A DNA stretch of 64,000 nt from assembly GCA_037976565.1 (NCBI GenBank), contig CP137685.1, positions 28,628,842 to 28,692,841 on the forward strand, in the 5' to 3' direction. A model generated the notes under the pieces. It saw only the letters and a list, made by a program, of their open reading frames with translations. It was not told the origin of the DNA and did no database searches. Source of the stretch: Mesocentrotus franciscanus (lineage: Eukaryota; Echinodermata; Echinoidea; Camarodonta; Strongylocentrotidae). Positions 35,698 to 50,000 of this stretch are shown piece after piece (within the stretch, counting starts at the first letter, position 1; the number at the start of each line of letters is the position of its first letter). A program made the position numbers and the translations under genes.

Positions 35698-36809
35698 CAG
35701 GGGCGGCGATCCCGGGGGGACGGGGACACGTCCCCCCTCAATTTTTTGAGGGGGGGGGATCGTCCCTCCCGGAAAATTTGAAAAAGTGCACACAAAAAAT
35801 GTATAGCAAATACTGACTATAAAGACCGCAACACACTTTTAGGCTCTGGAGGGCCCAAGAGTGCAGTGTTTAGACAAATAAAAATGCAAAATCTTCTCGC
35901 TCGGGAGCTTGCTCCCTCGCATAATATCCTTCAAAATTTACATGTAAATATTGTAGAAATGTGAAATGTTAAAAAGTATATTGCTTGTTTTCTGTTATAC
36001 TATAGTTTTGCTAAGGAATGTAATTATTTAATACAACAAAACTTCAAAAACCTGTGAGGGGGTAGTCACTTCCGTCACCTTCACCCCTTTCGTTCACTAT
36101 GCTCCCTCGCACTGGCGTACTGATAGGAGGGCTTGGGGGCAGTTGCCCCCTAATAAAATTCAGACATTCAGACATACCAGTGATTTACAAATGTTGCTGA
36201 AATGGCATGATTTTTCCCTGAGCTTCCGGGGGCTCTGCCCCCTGGACCCCACCAAGGGCCCTAAGGCGGCCCTCGGATGCTTATCTGATCGTAATTTAAT
36301 GCCTAAAACCCCTGAGATTCTGGGGGCTCTGCCCCCTGGACCCGACTCCAATTAATGCAAGTGCCACAAATAAGGTATCAAAATATGCTCATCTGACCGT
36401 AATTAAATGCCTAAAACCCCTGACCTTTCTGGGTCTCTTCCCCTAGACCCCACCAAGGGCCCTAAGGCGGCCCTCGGATGCTTATCTAATCGTCTTTTAA
36501 TGCCCAAAACCCCTGAGATTCTAGGGGCTCTGCCCCTTATCCCCCAGGGCTTTGCCCCTGGACCCCACTCCAATTTACGCTCCACTTGCCTCGCTCGCTT
36601 TGCTCTACCTGATCGTAAATACTTACTTTAGCCCCCACGCCCACCCCCTCCTCTCTGAAAAAAACATTTCGCGGGGCCTGCATGTAACATGTGGTTACGT
36701 GCAGTTACATAACAAGTAGTGGTGATGCAGATTTTTTCTGCCCCCAAAAAAAGTTTTTGCTCGTCCCTCGCATTTCGTCCCCGGTCATGAAAAGGAATCG
36801 CCGGCCCTG
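35698..36809. mobile_element. 1.1-kb hAT-like non-autonomous element
   Basis: The ends CAGGGGCGGCGATCCC and, read backwards from the right, CAGGGCCGGCGATTCC are inverted repeats. GTTTTCAT flanks both sides (35690-35697, 36810-36817), an 8-bp duplication fitting hAT. Inside, roughly 200-bp tandem segments (36220-36570) repeat GGGGGCTCTGCCCCCTGGAC and CTAAGGCGGCCCTCGGATGC. No transposase is seen; the short Pro-rich open frames are repeat by-products. Confidence 0.82.
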
Positions 36810-36817
36810 GTTTTCAT

Positions 36818-38031
36818 TGAAGTAATAGTTTGTAATTCTCTCTGTTTCCCTTCTTTACTATCATTCTCTCTCAAGTATCCTCTCCAAATTTGGTTTTTTT
36901 TTTCTCGCTATATCTATCTCTTTTTCAAACTATAATCTTAGTTGGACCCCTTTTTTGTTCTCTCTTCTATCTGCACATCATCCTCATCTCGCTCCCTTCC
37001 TCTTTCTTTCCTTCTCTCTATCTCTCTCAAATCATAATTATGGTTAGCACGAGCTGATTATTCGTGACGCCATGCAAATTACAAAGGTCAGTATCCTTAT
37101 CTGATTGTTCTATTTAATAAGATTATTCTCATCTTCATTAGAATCTTTCCAACCCCCCTTAGATAAGTGAACAATGTTGGTTTACTAATTAGGCCAACGC
37201 TAGTTATCACTAACACATGATTAAACCTCGATATGCGGCCTACGTGTTCACCCTCAGGAACATAATTATGCAACAATGATTTATAAAACACCTTAATAGG
37301 GTATGAAAAACGGTTGTTGTTGTTTTAGTTTTAAGCATGTATCATATTCAATTATGAATATTTACGCGGCCGGGGCTACAATATACTTAGTTTAATTTGC
37401 TTGACGCTGACATAAAAAGTGGCATTCATTCATAAATGGTAGCAATACTCATTGATTAACATAAATACAAGAGAAAAAGACAAAAAAGTGTCTATAAGAT
37501 CAGACTGATTTTGTGATCAAGTGCACTCAAAATCTATACAATTAAGTCTATAACGCGAACATTTTTTAAAATCTCAGTCGAAAGCTTGGCGACCTCGCAA
37601 AATGATAATTACACTTTACTTAGAGCGTCATGAAGAGCTTTAGACTGACAAAAAAAAATGAAAGCGCCAAATTTTTGATGGGGGCCGGGGGCCGGGGGCC
37701 GGGGGCTTTAGATATCCTCACATAGCCATAGGCCTACTCCTCTTCCCCGTTAGGTCGCTAAGCGTCTTCGAATGTCGCGTCTCCCGGTCATGGCAAGAAA
37801 TCAATCCTTCCCTTTTGATAGATTTTTGTTAATAGTCTTTATTTATCTAATTTTAATCATTTATTTTTTCTCTTTTTTTTGCCTCCCTGCATAACTCAAG
37901 TTCCGATATGATGTAACGTACACAATCAGCTGTTAACGCAACGAAGCCTGTACGTACGTACGCGCACCTTGGAGATCTATCAACGCAAGTCTGGTTGATT
38001 TGTCGGAGAACTGCCACTATTATCGATTTCT
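36818..38031. other. Gene-free region with probable SGPL1 promoter and 5' leader
   Basis: A pyrimidine-rich tract (about 36840-37030) is followed by AT-rich sequence and, close to the start codon, a CG-richer part (gtacgtacgtacgcgcacc at about 37955). No TATA box is obvious. The transcription start is expected within the last few hundred bases; this is inference. Confidence 0.4.
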
Positions 38032-41000
38032 ATGGACGAATACAAGGTAATTATTGTTTTAAAGTTTTAAAAAACATTGTTGACTAGGACATTGAAGCAA
38101 CAATAAAGAGAATTTCTGCGGAAATGTTTACTTTTGAATGAAAAATACAATGATTGTTGTTTTGTGGTTGTTGATATATAGTCCCGTACGTGTATTTTTG
38201 TGTGTGTGAGATTGCTAATTTTTCGCATGTTTGATTAAAATCTTATCAGAAGTTTGTATTGGAGGTCAAGGGCTTGTCGTGCACGTGAGCGTTTTGTGTT
38301 TTGTCATTTCCTTTTTGCGTTGATTAGTCATCCTTCTGATAATGTTAACTTAGTTTCTGTCCTTAATATGTTAGAGTTACACTAACTTATGAAATAAACA
38401 GATAGATCTAGATCTAAACTCATTAAACTTTAATGTAAAGAAGCAATTTTTTTTCTCTGGATTTATTATTTTTTTATAACCGAATTTAACCCAAAATATG
38501 TGGAAATTTGTTACTGGAGTGATGGAGCTTTGCTTACCTTCCACATGTTTCAGATGATAATGAGCTAACCTGCGATTTACATTACAAAAACACTGACCTC
38601 GCATGTTGAATTTGCCGGAAACGCAGAATACATGTGATGTACGCTAAAATGCATGATTTTGTGTTGCCAATTTAATGCTGACTTTACATCAATGAGTTAA
38701 GTGTACATAGCCTAGGCATGCTCAGGGAGTTTCCTAAGTTTAGCGACGCTCCAATCCTAACCCTAACCCCACTCATGGGTGATGGGTCCAACCCTGTGTT
38801 GAACTATCAAAAATTCCATGCTGCACCAGTGTAAGATGAACATGAAACCAATGGAAGCAGGATTTAATTTAATTAGATTTGCTACATGTAGATTACCTAA
38901 TTTGTTAACTCTTCCTTTATACTCTGCTACAAACTTGGAGTTATTAAACAAGATGAAAATTAAGTCAGGAATCATTTTCTCCTTTGACAACTATGATCTA
39001 CCCTGCTGGACCAATCACTGCTAATGCACACAAAACCTTTTATAACAAATTCTATACATGGGTGGTATAAGGCTTGTAAGCTTGCGATAATAATCAAATC
39101 CTTTGTTTGTGGGCATCAACAGAAAGAAAAGTGTATTTCTTAGAAGCCTGTACATGTTTAAGTGTCCTGACAAACCCAACTTAAATCCCAATTGCAACCT
39201 TGACCCTAACCTAACTCAATAACTTTGTTGTAAAAGAGCTCAGACCAAATACCAGAGCACCTAGCGTTCCAATGAACTACTTTCTAGTACTGGATTCTTT
39301 ATATAATATATATATATATTTCTATTTTACACTATTTCATTGCAGGAGATAGCACTGCTTTATGCAGATGAAGCAAGAAGAAAGGTCAATGAACTTTGCT
39401 CAGGACTAGAGGCATGGCAGGTCATTGCTTACTCTGTTGGGGTCACATTACTCTTGAACTGGCTCTACAACTTCCTGTGTCATCCAAGGCTTAGTAAGTA
39501 TGATTGGTCATGTGTTTAATCATGTGACCATGAGATAACTCAGGAAAACAATACAGAAGACCCATACGGAAAACAATTTAAAAGATTTTAGATCTTTATA
39601 TGGTTTTGAAAATTGTTGAATTGCTAATTAGTTTGACTTAGAATGTTGGATAATATATCCCTGAAGTTTGTCAAGAACAAGTATTTATCCATCCCTAAAG
39701 TTATTCAGGAATGGATAGAGATAAGAATTGATGATTGAATAGAGAAAATATGTGCACATCAAACTCATGAGGAGTCCGACCCTATAAACAACTTAAATAT
39801 TAATCCTGTCATCATCATCATCATCTTTTTTGCCCATGCTGTGGGATTGGTTGTTAATTTCCTGGATGGCCCGTAAAGGGCGTTGCAGGGATTTGCACCA
39901 TGAAAACGTCAAAACTTGTAAAAGGGCCAAAATTTTGTTAAAATAATCATAATTGAAAACTTTCCTATAAGTATGGTGGCACAATTTTCACTGGTAACAA
40001 AATAACAGTAATTTTTTTTCTTCAAATTTGAATTTTGCAACTGGTAGTGTTTTATTTACCCTATTTGTAGTGTACAATCTAAGGGCTTCATTTTTCACTC
40101 ATATAGAGAAAACCACAGTCTTTTGATCTGAAATTTGTATATACTTTCATTAACTCATCTTGCTGTTACTGACATATTTTGAGATATGTTTTTTGAGGGT
40201 TTGAAAATCCATATATAGGAGCTTAAAGTGATGGTAAATTGCAAAGTAACTTTGAAAACCAAATGGTTTTTCTAGTACTTCATTAGGAACAAGTTTAAAT
40301 TCAATGTTTCATAGTCCACACTAGTGAGTTATCTTGCAGTATTTCGTACTGGTCACTAAGATAACCCATTGACTATTGAATTCTCTCATTCTCTGTATGT
40401 TTTTTTTTATCACTTACAACAGGAGTCTTTCCGGACTCATTGAAAATAGCAAAAGCAATTCCAATATACAGAAAAGACGACTCTTCTCTAGTTTCAAATT
40501 ACCGACCTGTTTCTATTTTACCAAGTATTTCTAAAGTCTTAGAAAGACTGGTTTATAATAGACTGTATGATTTTCTAACAAAAAATGAACTGTTGTATGC
40601 AAATCAATATGGTTTTAGAAAATATCATTCAACGGAGTTAGCATTGTTACAACTATTTGATAGAGTGTCAAATGCCTTAGCTGATCATAAGCATGTTATT
40701 GGAGTATTCATGGATCTGAGCAAGGCATTTGACACTCTTGACCATACAATACTAATACGTAAATTGGAATACTATGGAGTTAGGGTGTTGCTACACAATG
40801 GTTTAAAAATTATTTAACAAATAGAAAACAATATGTATGTTATGATTCAAATGAATCAGAATTATTATCTATAACGTGTGGAGTGCCACAAGGGTCAATC
40901 CTTGGCCCTTTGTTATTTTTGATATATGTAAATGATATTTATAATTCATCAAATGCACTGCAGTATATTTTATTCGCTGATGACACTAATGTATTTTGTT

Positions 41001-44000
41001 CTAATTCAGATTTTCAGATCCTTTTAAGAAATATTAACGCTGAATTACCAAAATTATCAAAATGGTTTAGAAGTAATAAACTGTCCCTTAATTTAAAGTA
41101 AACAAACTATATATACTTTCAGAACAGGAAAAACAACGATATTCCTTACATTGAAATTATTTTGGATGGTGAACTATTGGAAAGAGAGGATAGTACAAAA
41201 TTCCTTGGTGTTTTTATTAATGAAAATCTGAGGTGGAATAACCATGTGCAATATATTTACAATACTATTTTAGTAATATTGGTATTCTCTGTAAATTGAA
41301 ATATTATGTCCCTTCAAATATCTTGTTTATGTTATATAATTCATTAATACTGCCTTATATTTCATATTGTAACATTATATGGGCATATTCAAAAACCAAT
41401 GTTGACGCCATTTTACTGTTACAAAAGAAAGCCATGCGTATATGTACTGATTCTTCCTATCGCGACCACACCAATCCCTTGTTTTCAAAACTAAAAACTC
41501 TAAAAGCTGAAGATATAAATATTCTACAAATAACACTTTTCATGTTTCGCTTACAAAATGGTCTACTACCTTCATACTTTCCCCCATTGTTTAATTTGAA
41601 TAAAACCATACACGCTTATCCTACAAGGCAAACTGAAAATTCCATTTAAGAAATCCGAAAACCGCATTGGCTCTCAAATCCATTAGACACACCGGCCCAG
41701 ACATCTGGAACTCTCTGCCCATTGTAATAAGAAACCTTAGGACATTGTATTCTTTTAAGAAGTCAGTTAAAACTATGTTGTTGTCTAAATATTGATCCTG
41801 TCGTGTGTCATTCTATTAATAAATATTAACGTTTGTGTGTACCAATAATGTGTAATCGTCCATGACCAAGCATTGTTTATCCATCCATGAATGAACCAGC
41901 ATTCAATCAGCAGATGTAGTGGTTTTATTGTATTAAAAGAAAACCAACGCTCCTTCTCTCGCCTTTCCTTTTCTTCTCTGCAAGTCACTCTTCTGCTTTT
42001 TTATTTATATTCTTGTATCTAAGTTGAGGGCTGCGGGCACGTCAAGCTACTTTGCTTATGTTGTAGCCCTCCTGCATCTAATGTATGTTAATTAAGCATT
42101 GAATATTTTTGTTTAATTTCGTATGTTTTCTGTATAAAATTATATGAAATATTGTATCAAACCATACTGTGTTCATGAAAATGTATGACGAAGAAAAAAA
42201 AAAAAAGATGCAGAAACCAATAAATCAAATCAAAATAAATCAAATCAAATTTTAATACAGAAACCAACCCATTCCAGTAGGCAATGGGTTAAATATTGGT
42301 GTCCATTCAGGTATGATCTAAATGAAGAACAATTCATATTGTTGAATAATAATCTTGAAATAACTTTGGAGTGTATCTGTGGGATAGGAATTTGAATAAA
42401 AGTAAAGTCACCTTTAATGGGTTAAGAAAGTTTCAAAGTACCACAGATCAAAATGAATTACCGGTAGCCAAATATTAAAAAAAAATATATAGTTACATAA
42501 TTTCATTTGGAAGAAAACAAAATTTCACAAATCACTTATATTAATACCTTCATCTTTTTCCCCCTCCTTTTTCCCTGTAGCCATAAAGCAGCGCATCGTG
42601 AAAAACTTTTTCAAGTTTGTGAAAAGTCTTCCAATTATAAAAGACAAGGTAAAGTGAATTGTTGATCATTGTACTTGCTTGTAGATAATTTATCATTGTT
42701 ACATTAATTACTTCTATTCAAAATACCTTGCCATTTCTATCACTGTCATTTCTATCACTGCCATTTCTATCACTATCATTCATATTGAAATAGTGAATAC
42801 CTACGTGGATGAATCATCAACCACACTCTACTTCTGAAGATACTGATTTTTCGTTTGCGGTCAAGCATGAATTATCTGTGATGTTTCTAGAGGTGTACAT
42901 ATAGGCCTGAATTCACAAAGGAGGTTTAAATTTAATCCATGGTTAAAACCCTCATTTACATAACCTATGGTTTACAATTATCGCAAATTAAGCGTAGGCT
43001 TGCCTTGCGTGCGTCTAATATTGGACCTCTGACTGTGTTGCACTTATTTTGTGCTAAATTTTAACCATGGGTTATGTAAATGAGGGTTTAAGTCACAGGT
43101 TAAATTTAAACCTCCTTTGTGAATTCGGGCCATAGTGATGTTCCAAATAAAAGAAGTGTATGTAATTGAAGTCAAAGATATGACATAGTATGAGTATGAA
43201 TGAAATTGGAATTCGGTGGTAATGAAAATGGTTCATTTTAAATAGAACAAAGTTGTATCAAATATCTTAAAACAAATGAAAACATTAATAAAGAGAGTTG
43301 AAAGGGGTCATCTTCATATTAGAGTTATTAAAAAAAAAAACTGCTTGTAATTTCTTGTATGTACCACACCTTATGAATCATGTCAATGAAAACAAATTGT
43401 GATAGAAATATGATTTAATTCACATATCTTTTAAATGTTGACCAATACATGTATGTTCTCTCTCTATATAGATCAAAGCAGAGATAGATAAGAATGTGTC
43501 GGACATTGCCAGAGACCTTTTTCCTCTGAAGTCAGGTGATAGCTACATCACGGCGCTACCCGCAAAGGGTCTTACCAGAGAGAACATCATGAATAAGGTC
43601 AATAAAGACTACAAGCCCATGGGTAAGTCTAAAGGCTCGTTCAGATATAACACGGTCATCTATTTCTACATTTTGTTAGGTATTTCTGTGTTTTTCCTTC
43701 TCTAGTTTCCATTTTCCTTGTGTATGTGAAACCCCCATGTAGAAGTCGCCACCTTTTCAAACTTTGGTTTAAACTGGGGTAAAACTGGGGTAAAATTGAG
43801 GGCCTGCTTTTAGAGCCAGTTTTAGTGCCACCTTATAGGGCTGGCCCCAGGGCCAGCCTCAGACCCTCTTTAGGTATAGCAGGGGTAAAAAAAGTAGTCT
43901 TTACAGGCAAGTGGTATTTGTGTATAGGTTCCTTTAGTGCAGATTTTAATGGGAAACAATCAAGGGAAACAAAAGGGGTCTATTTAATAGAGAGGTGGTC

Positions 44001-47000
44001 TTTCTATTCTAGTGGCCTTTCTCTGCAGGTGTTCTCTAAAGCATGTTTGATTGTACAGTCAAACCTGCTTTAGCGACCACCTGTATAGAAAGACCACATG
44101 TCTACAAAGACCACATTTTTTGTTTCCCTTGAAAATAGTTTCTCATTGAAGCATGTACTAAAGAAACCTGTACATAAAGACCACCTGCCTATAAAGACCA
44201 CTTTTCTTGTCTTCCTTGGGTGGTCTTTATAGCCAGGTTTCACTGTATTATCCTTGATTGCTGCCATTTGAAACCTTCTTCTCTCCATAGGGGGTATTGA
44301 TTGGAAGGGAGGCAAGGTGTCTGGCTGTGTGTATGCAGGAACAGAGGAGTTAGCAGCACTAGCAGCCCAGGTAAGTTCTCTCAATCAAATTAGGAGCGTA
44401 CGACACATGCTCCTGCAACAATGGCTCCTTGGTCATATTCTAACACTAACCCCAAATCCTAACTGCAGTCTTGGATCCAAAAATACATTTAACCTTAATC
44501 CTGATCCTAACCAGCTTTAAAGCCCAACTATACTACTTGTAGCTACTTGCTCCCTCTATATAGAAAACAATGCCTAATCGGTGCCTGTTGGTCCCCCATG
44601 ATCCTCTTTTTCTTATGTTAATTGAGAGCTGAGTTGATGAGATAACCACCTGTCAGTGACCATGCTAATCCCTCTAATCCCTCCTGGCCAAACTAGTGCA
44701 GAGGGGCTTTAAACCGAATTGCAACCCTAATCCTAACCCTGCACTTTTGACAGAATACATGTAAAGCATGAGGTAATTATAGCTAAAGAAGATGCCAGAT
44801 CACCAGAATTACATGTACACATTTTGCTCATCACTTTTTGAACCCAGTAACTCTGTTCCTCTGTGTTATTTCTGTGCTTATGGTTGTGTCGACCGGATCA
44901 CTTACAAGTAACTTTCACCTTATTCTACATGTATGTTAACTTGCAATATCACTCTTAATAATATAATTTGAAGCAGAGTACGTACATGGTAAAAACACAG
45001 CAAAATCTTTATGGCGATTGATCCCTTTAGAATAGGTTAGAAAAGTTTGTGGTTATGAGCGTTACTTTTCTTCATCTGAATTTTAAGAGGTGACGGAGTG
45101 CGGTTATGGGCATTGATTTTCTTGATCTAACTGTTATGTTATTCCCTTTTGATAGATGTATGAAGACTTTGCGTGGACCAACCCTCTTCACCCTGATGTT
45201 TTCCCTGATGTTCGCAAGATGGAGGCAGAGATTGTTGCTATGACGCTTAAGATGTTTAATGCTTCCAAGTCTGGCTGCGGCACAGTAAGTCAGAATCAGG
45301 CATTCAGTCTTGATCACCAGTTACACCTCTAACTCATGATTAAATAATAAACTGCCATCAACTATCTTCATAAAGCCAATCATATCATTTTTTAAGTAGC
45401 TTAGTGAAAGGTAGTGGCGCAAAAAGCGGGTCCGGAACGCAAAAGGCATTATGTTTACACAGGCAAATGTAGCAGCTCCTCCAGAGGGGTAAGACTGTGC
45501 CCCCTCCTACCACCACCACCTCCACTACCACCATTAAGCCTTGTTCACATTTAATGCTGTAAGGTAGCTTAGTGAAATGTAGTGGCACAAAAAGATGGCT
45601 CCGGGATGCGAAAGGCATTATGTTTACACAGGCAAATGTAGCAGCTCCTCCAGAGGGGTAAGACTGTGCCCCCCTCCACCACCACCACCTCCACTAAGCC
45701 TTGTTCACATTTAATGCTGTAAGGTAGCTTAGCGAAATGTAGTGGCACAAAAAGATGGCTCCGGGACGCGATAAGGCATTATGTTTACACAGGCAAATGT
45801 AGCAGCTCCTCCAGAGGGGTAAGACTGTGCCCCCCTCCACCACCACCAGGCACCACCATTAAGCCTTGTTCACATTTAATGCTATAAGGTAGCTTAGTGA
45901 AATGTAGCGAAACAAAAAGACAGGTCCGGAACGCAAAAGGCATTATAGTTAGTGATGGCTGTTACTTAAAAGTTATTTTTCAACATACCTGAATGACAGC
46001 TTTTGATCATGGGTGTGGGCTGTTTGTGGCTATGACAGCCTTTCAGTTTGAACTGTCAATGGGCATGTTATTCGTACGCCTACAAAATCTGTTCATGGAA
46101 AAAAGGCAAAAGTAGGTCATGGAAAGTCGTGGAATTTGGTTCTCAAATTTCTGTAGAAACCCTGTCAATAAAGTCAGTCATTATTAGAGTAGAGTTGATC
46201 ACAAATTCAGTTTATTGTGTAAATTATTTCTTTCATTGTCTGGTTGTTGTGTATCACATCCTTTAAAAAAAAAATTGTATTTGAAATCCAACATTGTATT
46301 TGCTATGAATAAAGGAATAATAATTTTGCCTCATAGATGACAACTGGTGGTACAGAAAGCATCTTAATGGCCTTAGCTTCCTACAGAGATTTGGCTACAG
46401 AGAGAGGCATCGAATACCCTGAAATGTAAGAATAAAATACAGTTTTTGATGTGTACATTCATTTTGGTGAAATTGAAACATTATTATCATTTTGCTGAAA
46501 GATTTTTCATATTTTTTTTAGCCACTTCACTTTTGCCCTAGTGGTGCTACATGCATATAATAATGTTAATTTACAAAACAAAAATAAATGTTATTTCAAC
46601 CTATCAATCTATCTCAACCCTACATCCTAAAGATCTACAGAAAGATATGGATAATATAATATGACCAGACATTTGCTCTGTTGATATTTATTCTGGGTTC
46701 TTTTTTAATTGGGTTACAAATGCAATTTAGGCTTAGATTTAGAGTTAGGATTAGTCATTTGGTTGAAGTTAGGGTCGGAAAGTGACCACGGAGCATTTCA
46801 CAATTATAATTCAAGTATTTCTTTCTCTTGTTGACAGCATTGCCCCAGTGTCAGCCCATGCTGCATTTGACAAGGCTGCTCATTACTTCCGAATGAAGCT
46901 TGTCCATGTGCCTCTAGATCCAGTCACACAACAGGCAGATGTCAGGGTAGGTCTTCTGATGATCCTTCGTTTGCTCCAACGACAATTGCTCTGAGCTTTA

Positions 47001-50000
47001 TTTTGTCAAAAGTGAAGGGTTAGGGTTGCTATAATAATAATAATAACAATAATATATTACCCAGGGTAGCCTCATCAGTATTAATACTGGGGGGTGTTTC
47101 ACAAAGACTAAGATCGACTTTAAGTTGGACTTAAGTATAACAGGCCGTTCATGCCATTGGTTGCTATCCCCATTGGTCTCTAAATTATAATCTTTAGATA
47201 ATATTTTTCCTTCAATAATGAACTATCAAAAATGTAAACTCTGTAGATTTGAGACCACGATTTTACGTCCCTTGAAAGACAAATGCCAGTAAATGGTGAG
47301 AGCAAACAGTGGCATGAACGGCCTGTTATACTTAAGTCCAACTTAAAGTCGATCTTAGTCTTTGTGAAACACCCCCCAGCTTTAGCAGAGCTACCATGAA
47401 AAGGTGCTCAAGCATTCAAGGAATGTCTTCCTACCGGGTACCCATTTACCTCACCTGGGTGGAGTGTGGCAACACAAGGTTTTTACAGTTGCATTCTTGC
47501 AACGCATTTATTTTGGATAAAAGTTTTTAAATAATTCATCAAAATTAAACAAAATTGCCAATTTGTACAGGAAAATACTGATTTTCTGATTTTGAACATT
47601 GTTATTAACTTCATTTTCTTATCCACCGCAATGATTTGGGTGATGATTTATCTTTTACCTGCCATAACATGGAGGGGGGGGGGGGCAGGCTTGATGAATC
47701 CCTAACAAGATTTCATTATTATGTTCTTATAATTCTGAACATAGCAACAATGGGAGCATTGTTACATTGGTTAAGGCTCTTGACTCACATACAAGAGGAC
47801 TGGATTTTGATCCTTGCTAGGTGCTTATGTTTTTGGACAAGGTGCTGTACCCCTTAAAGTCCCTCTCAACCAAGGTATATTACATGGGCACCTAGCAATG
47901 ATGGGGTTGTCATAATTGCAGGGCCTCCGGAAGAACTAAACATATTTTTATGCCTCCGCTACAACGTAGCCGGAGGCATTATGTTTTCTGGTTGTCCGTC
48001 CGTCCGTACGTACGTACGTACGTCCCGTTCTCGTGATCGCGTTATCTCAAGAACCAATTGATGGATTACCGCCAAACTCGGGTCATGTATGTATCTTGCA
48101 GAGCTAATGAAGTGATTAGATTTTGGGGTCACGAGGTCCAAGGTCAAAGGTCACAAGGCTCATTATGTATGCAAAAATAGCTCGTGATCGCGTTATCTCA
48201 AGAACCGATTGATGGATTACCGCCAAACTTGGGTCATGTATGTATCTTGCAGAGCTAATGAACTGATTAGATTTTGGGGTCACGAGGTCAAAGGTCAAAG
48301 GTCACAGGGCTCATTGTGTATGCAAAAATAGCTTGTGATCGCGTTATCTCAAGAACCGATTGATGGATTACCGCCAAACTTGGGTCATGTATGTATCTTG
48401 CAGAGCTAATGAACTGATTAGATTTTGGGGTCACGAGGTCAAAGGTCAAAGGTCACAGGGCTCATTATGTATGCAAAAATAGCTCGTGATCGCGTTATCT
48501 CAAGAACCGATTGATGGATTACCGCCAAACTTGGGTTATGTATGTATCTTGCAGAGCTAATGAACTGGTTAGACTTTGGGGTCACGAGGTCAAAGGTCAC
48601 AGGGCTCGTTATGTATGCAAAATAGCTTGTGATCACATTATCTCAAGAACCGATTGATGGATTACCGCCAAACTTGGGTCATGTATGTATCTTGCAGAGC
48701 CAATGAACTGATTAGATTTGGGGTCACGAGGTCAAAGGTCACAGGGCTCATTATGTATCCTAAAATAGCTCGTGATCGCGTTATCATTAGAACCAACAGA
48801 TGGATTACAATCAAACTTGAATTTTAAAAATTGCTTCCATTTTGGTTTGTAAAATTGCTCTATGGCGGAGGCATCATCGACTGCGCGCAGTTGAAGTTCC
48901 ATCTAGTTTATAATGTTTTTTTTTTATTAACAAAAAAAAAAAAAATTTTGAGGCTGTTAGTTGTGATGAATACAAGCTATGATTATGTACATATATTTAC
49001 ACCAAGTTCTCTAACTTCACACAGTATATCTATGAAGAGAAGGTATGATTAGTAAGGATTAATTTACTGGAACATGCACACACAAAAACATTTAAATCAG
49101 TGAGGGTTTAAATACAGAGTAAGGCCTCAGACAAGAAATGCATTTAATGATTTCTATACATGATATCTATGATAGGCAATGAGGAGAAAGATTAACAAGA
49201 GGACAGCTGTCCTGGTCGGCTCAGCTCCAATGTTCCCGTTTGGAGTCATGGACCCTATTGAAGAGATTGCAGAGGTAATTAATTGTTCTCATTTTTTGTT
49301 AGCAATGTCATGTAAAATGGTGCCATGTTCTCTGTCTTGATAATGACTGCTATTCCCTAAAGATAGACTGAATGATTAAATAGCTTGAATGCCTTAACCG
49401 TTCGAGATTCATAAGCTTCATAAGCTTATTCATTAAAAGATGCCCTATGTATGTCCCATGTTTCAGAACTTTACATCACCCCATGTCCAAGGGGGAGGGG
49501 GGGGGGGTATATTCCACCTCACCCCTACTCTTGACTGAGAGAGCACCGAAGTAACCCAGTCTGTTTAGGGTTAATGATCCTGGAATGCCATCAGGGAATA
49601 ATCATGGAATTTCCTTATTCGTGACATTTTTGGTACCCTGCACATGAATAATTCATTTTAGTGTCACGTTTACCTAAATACTAGAAAAATTTGAATCACC
49701 TTTAATTTTGTATCCCCTTGAATTTTTCTTCAGCTCGGTGACTACTACAACATTCCAGTGCATGTAGATTCCTGCTTGGGTGGATTCCTTGTCCCTTTCA
49801 TGGAAAAAGCCGGTTTCCCTCTAGCCCCCTTTGATTTCAGAGTCAAAGGTGTTACAAGTATATCTGCTGATAGTCATAAGGTAAGGTGTCCAAGCCCAGG
49901 TCTCTCCTGTGAATTTAGGACACTCATCAATCTGAAAAGTTAACTGAATGATTGGTTTGAATTCAGATTGAATAAGAATTTTGTGTTAAGCACGATAAGT

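Noticed and set aside
36143..36631. Proline-rich small proteins at 36143-36631
   Set aside because: They are translations of internal tandem segments of the hAT-like element, present on both strands.
40440..41649. Functional reverse transcriptase gene
   Set aside because: The 5' part is absent and the frame is broken near 40790, at 41099 and near 41270, so it is a dead LINE fragment.
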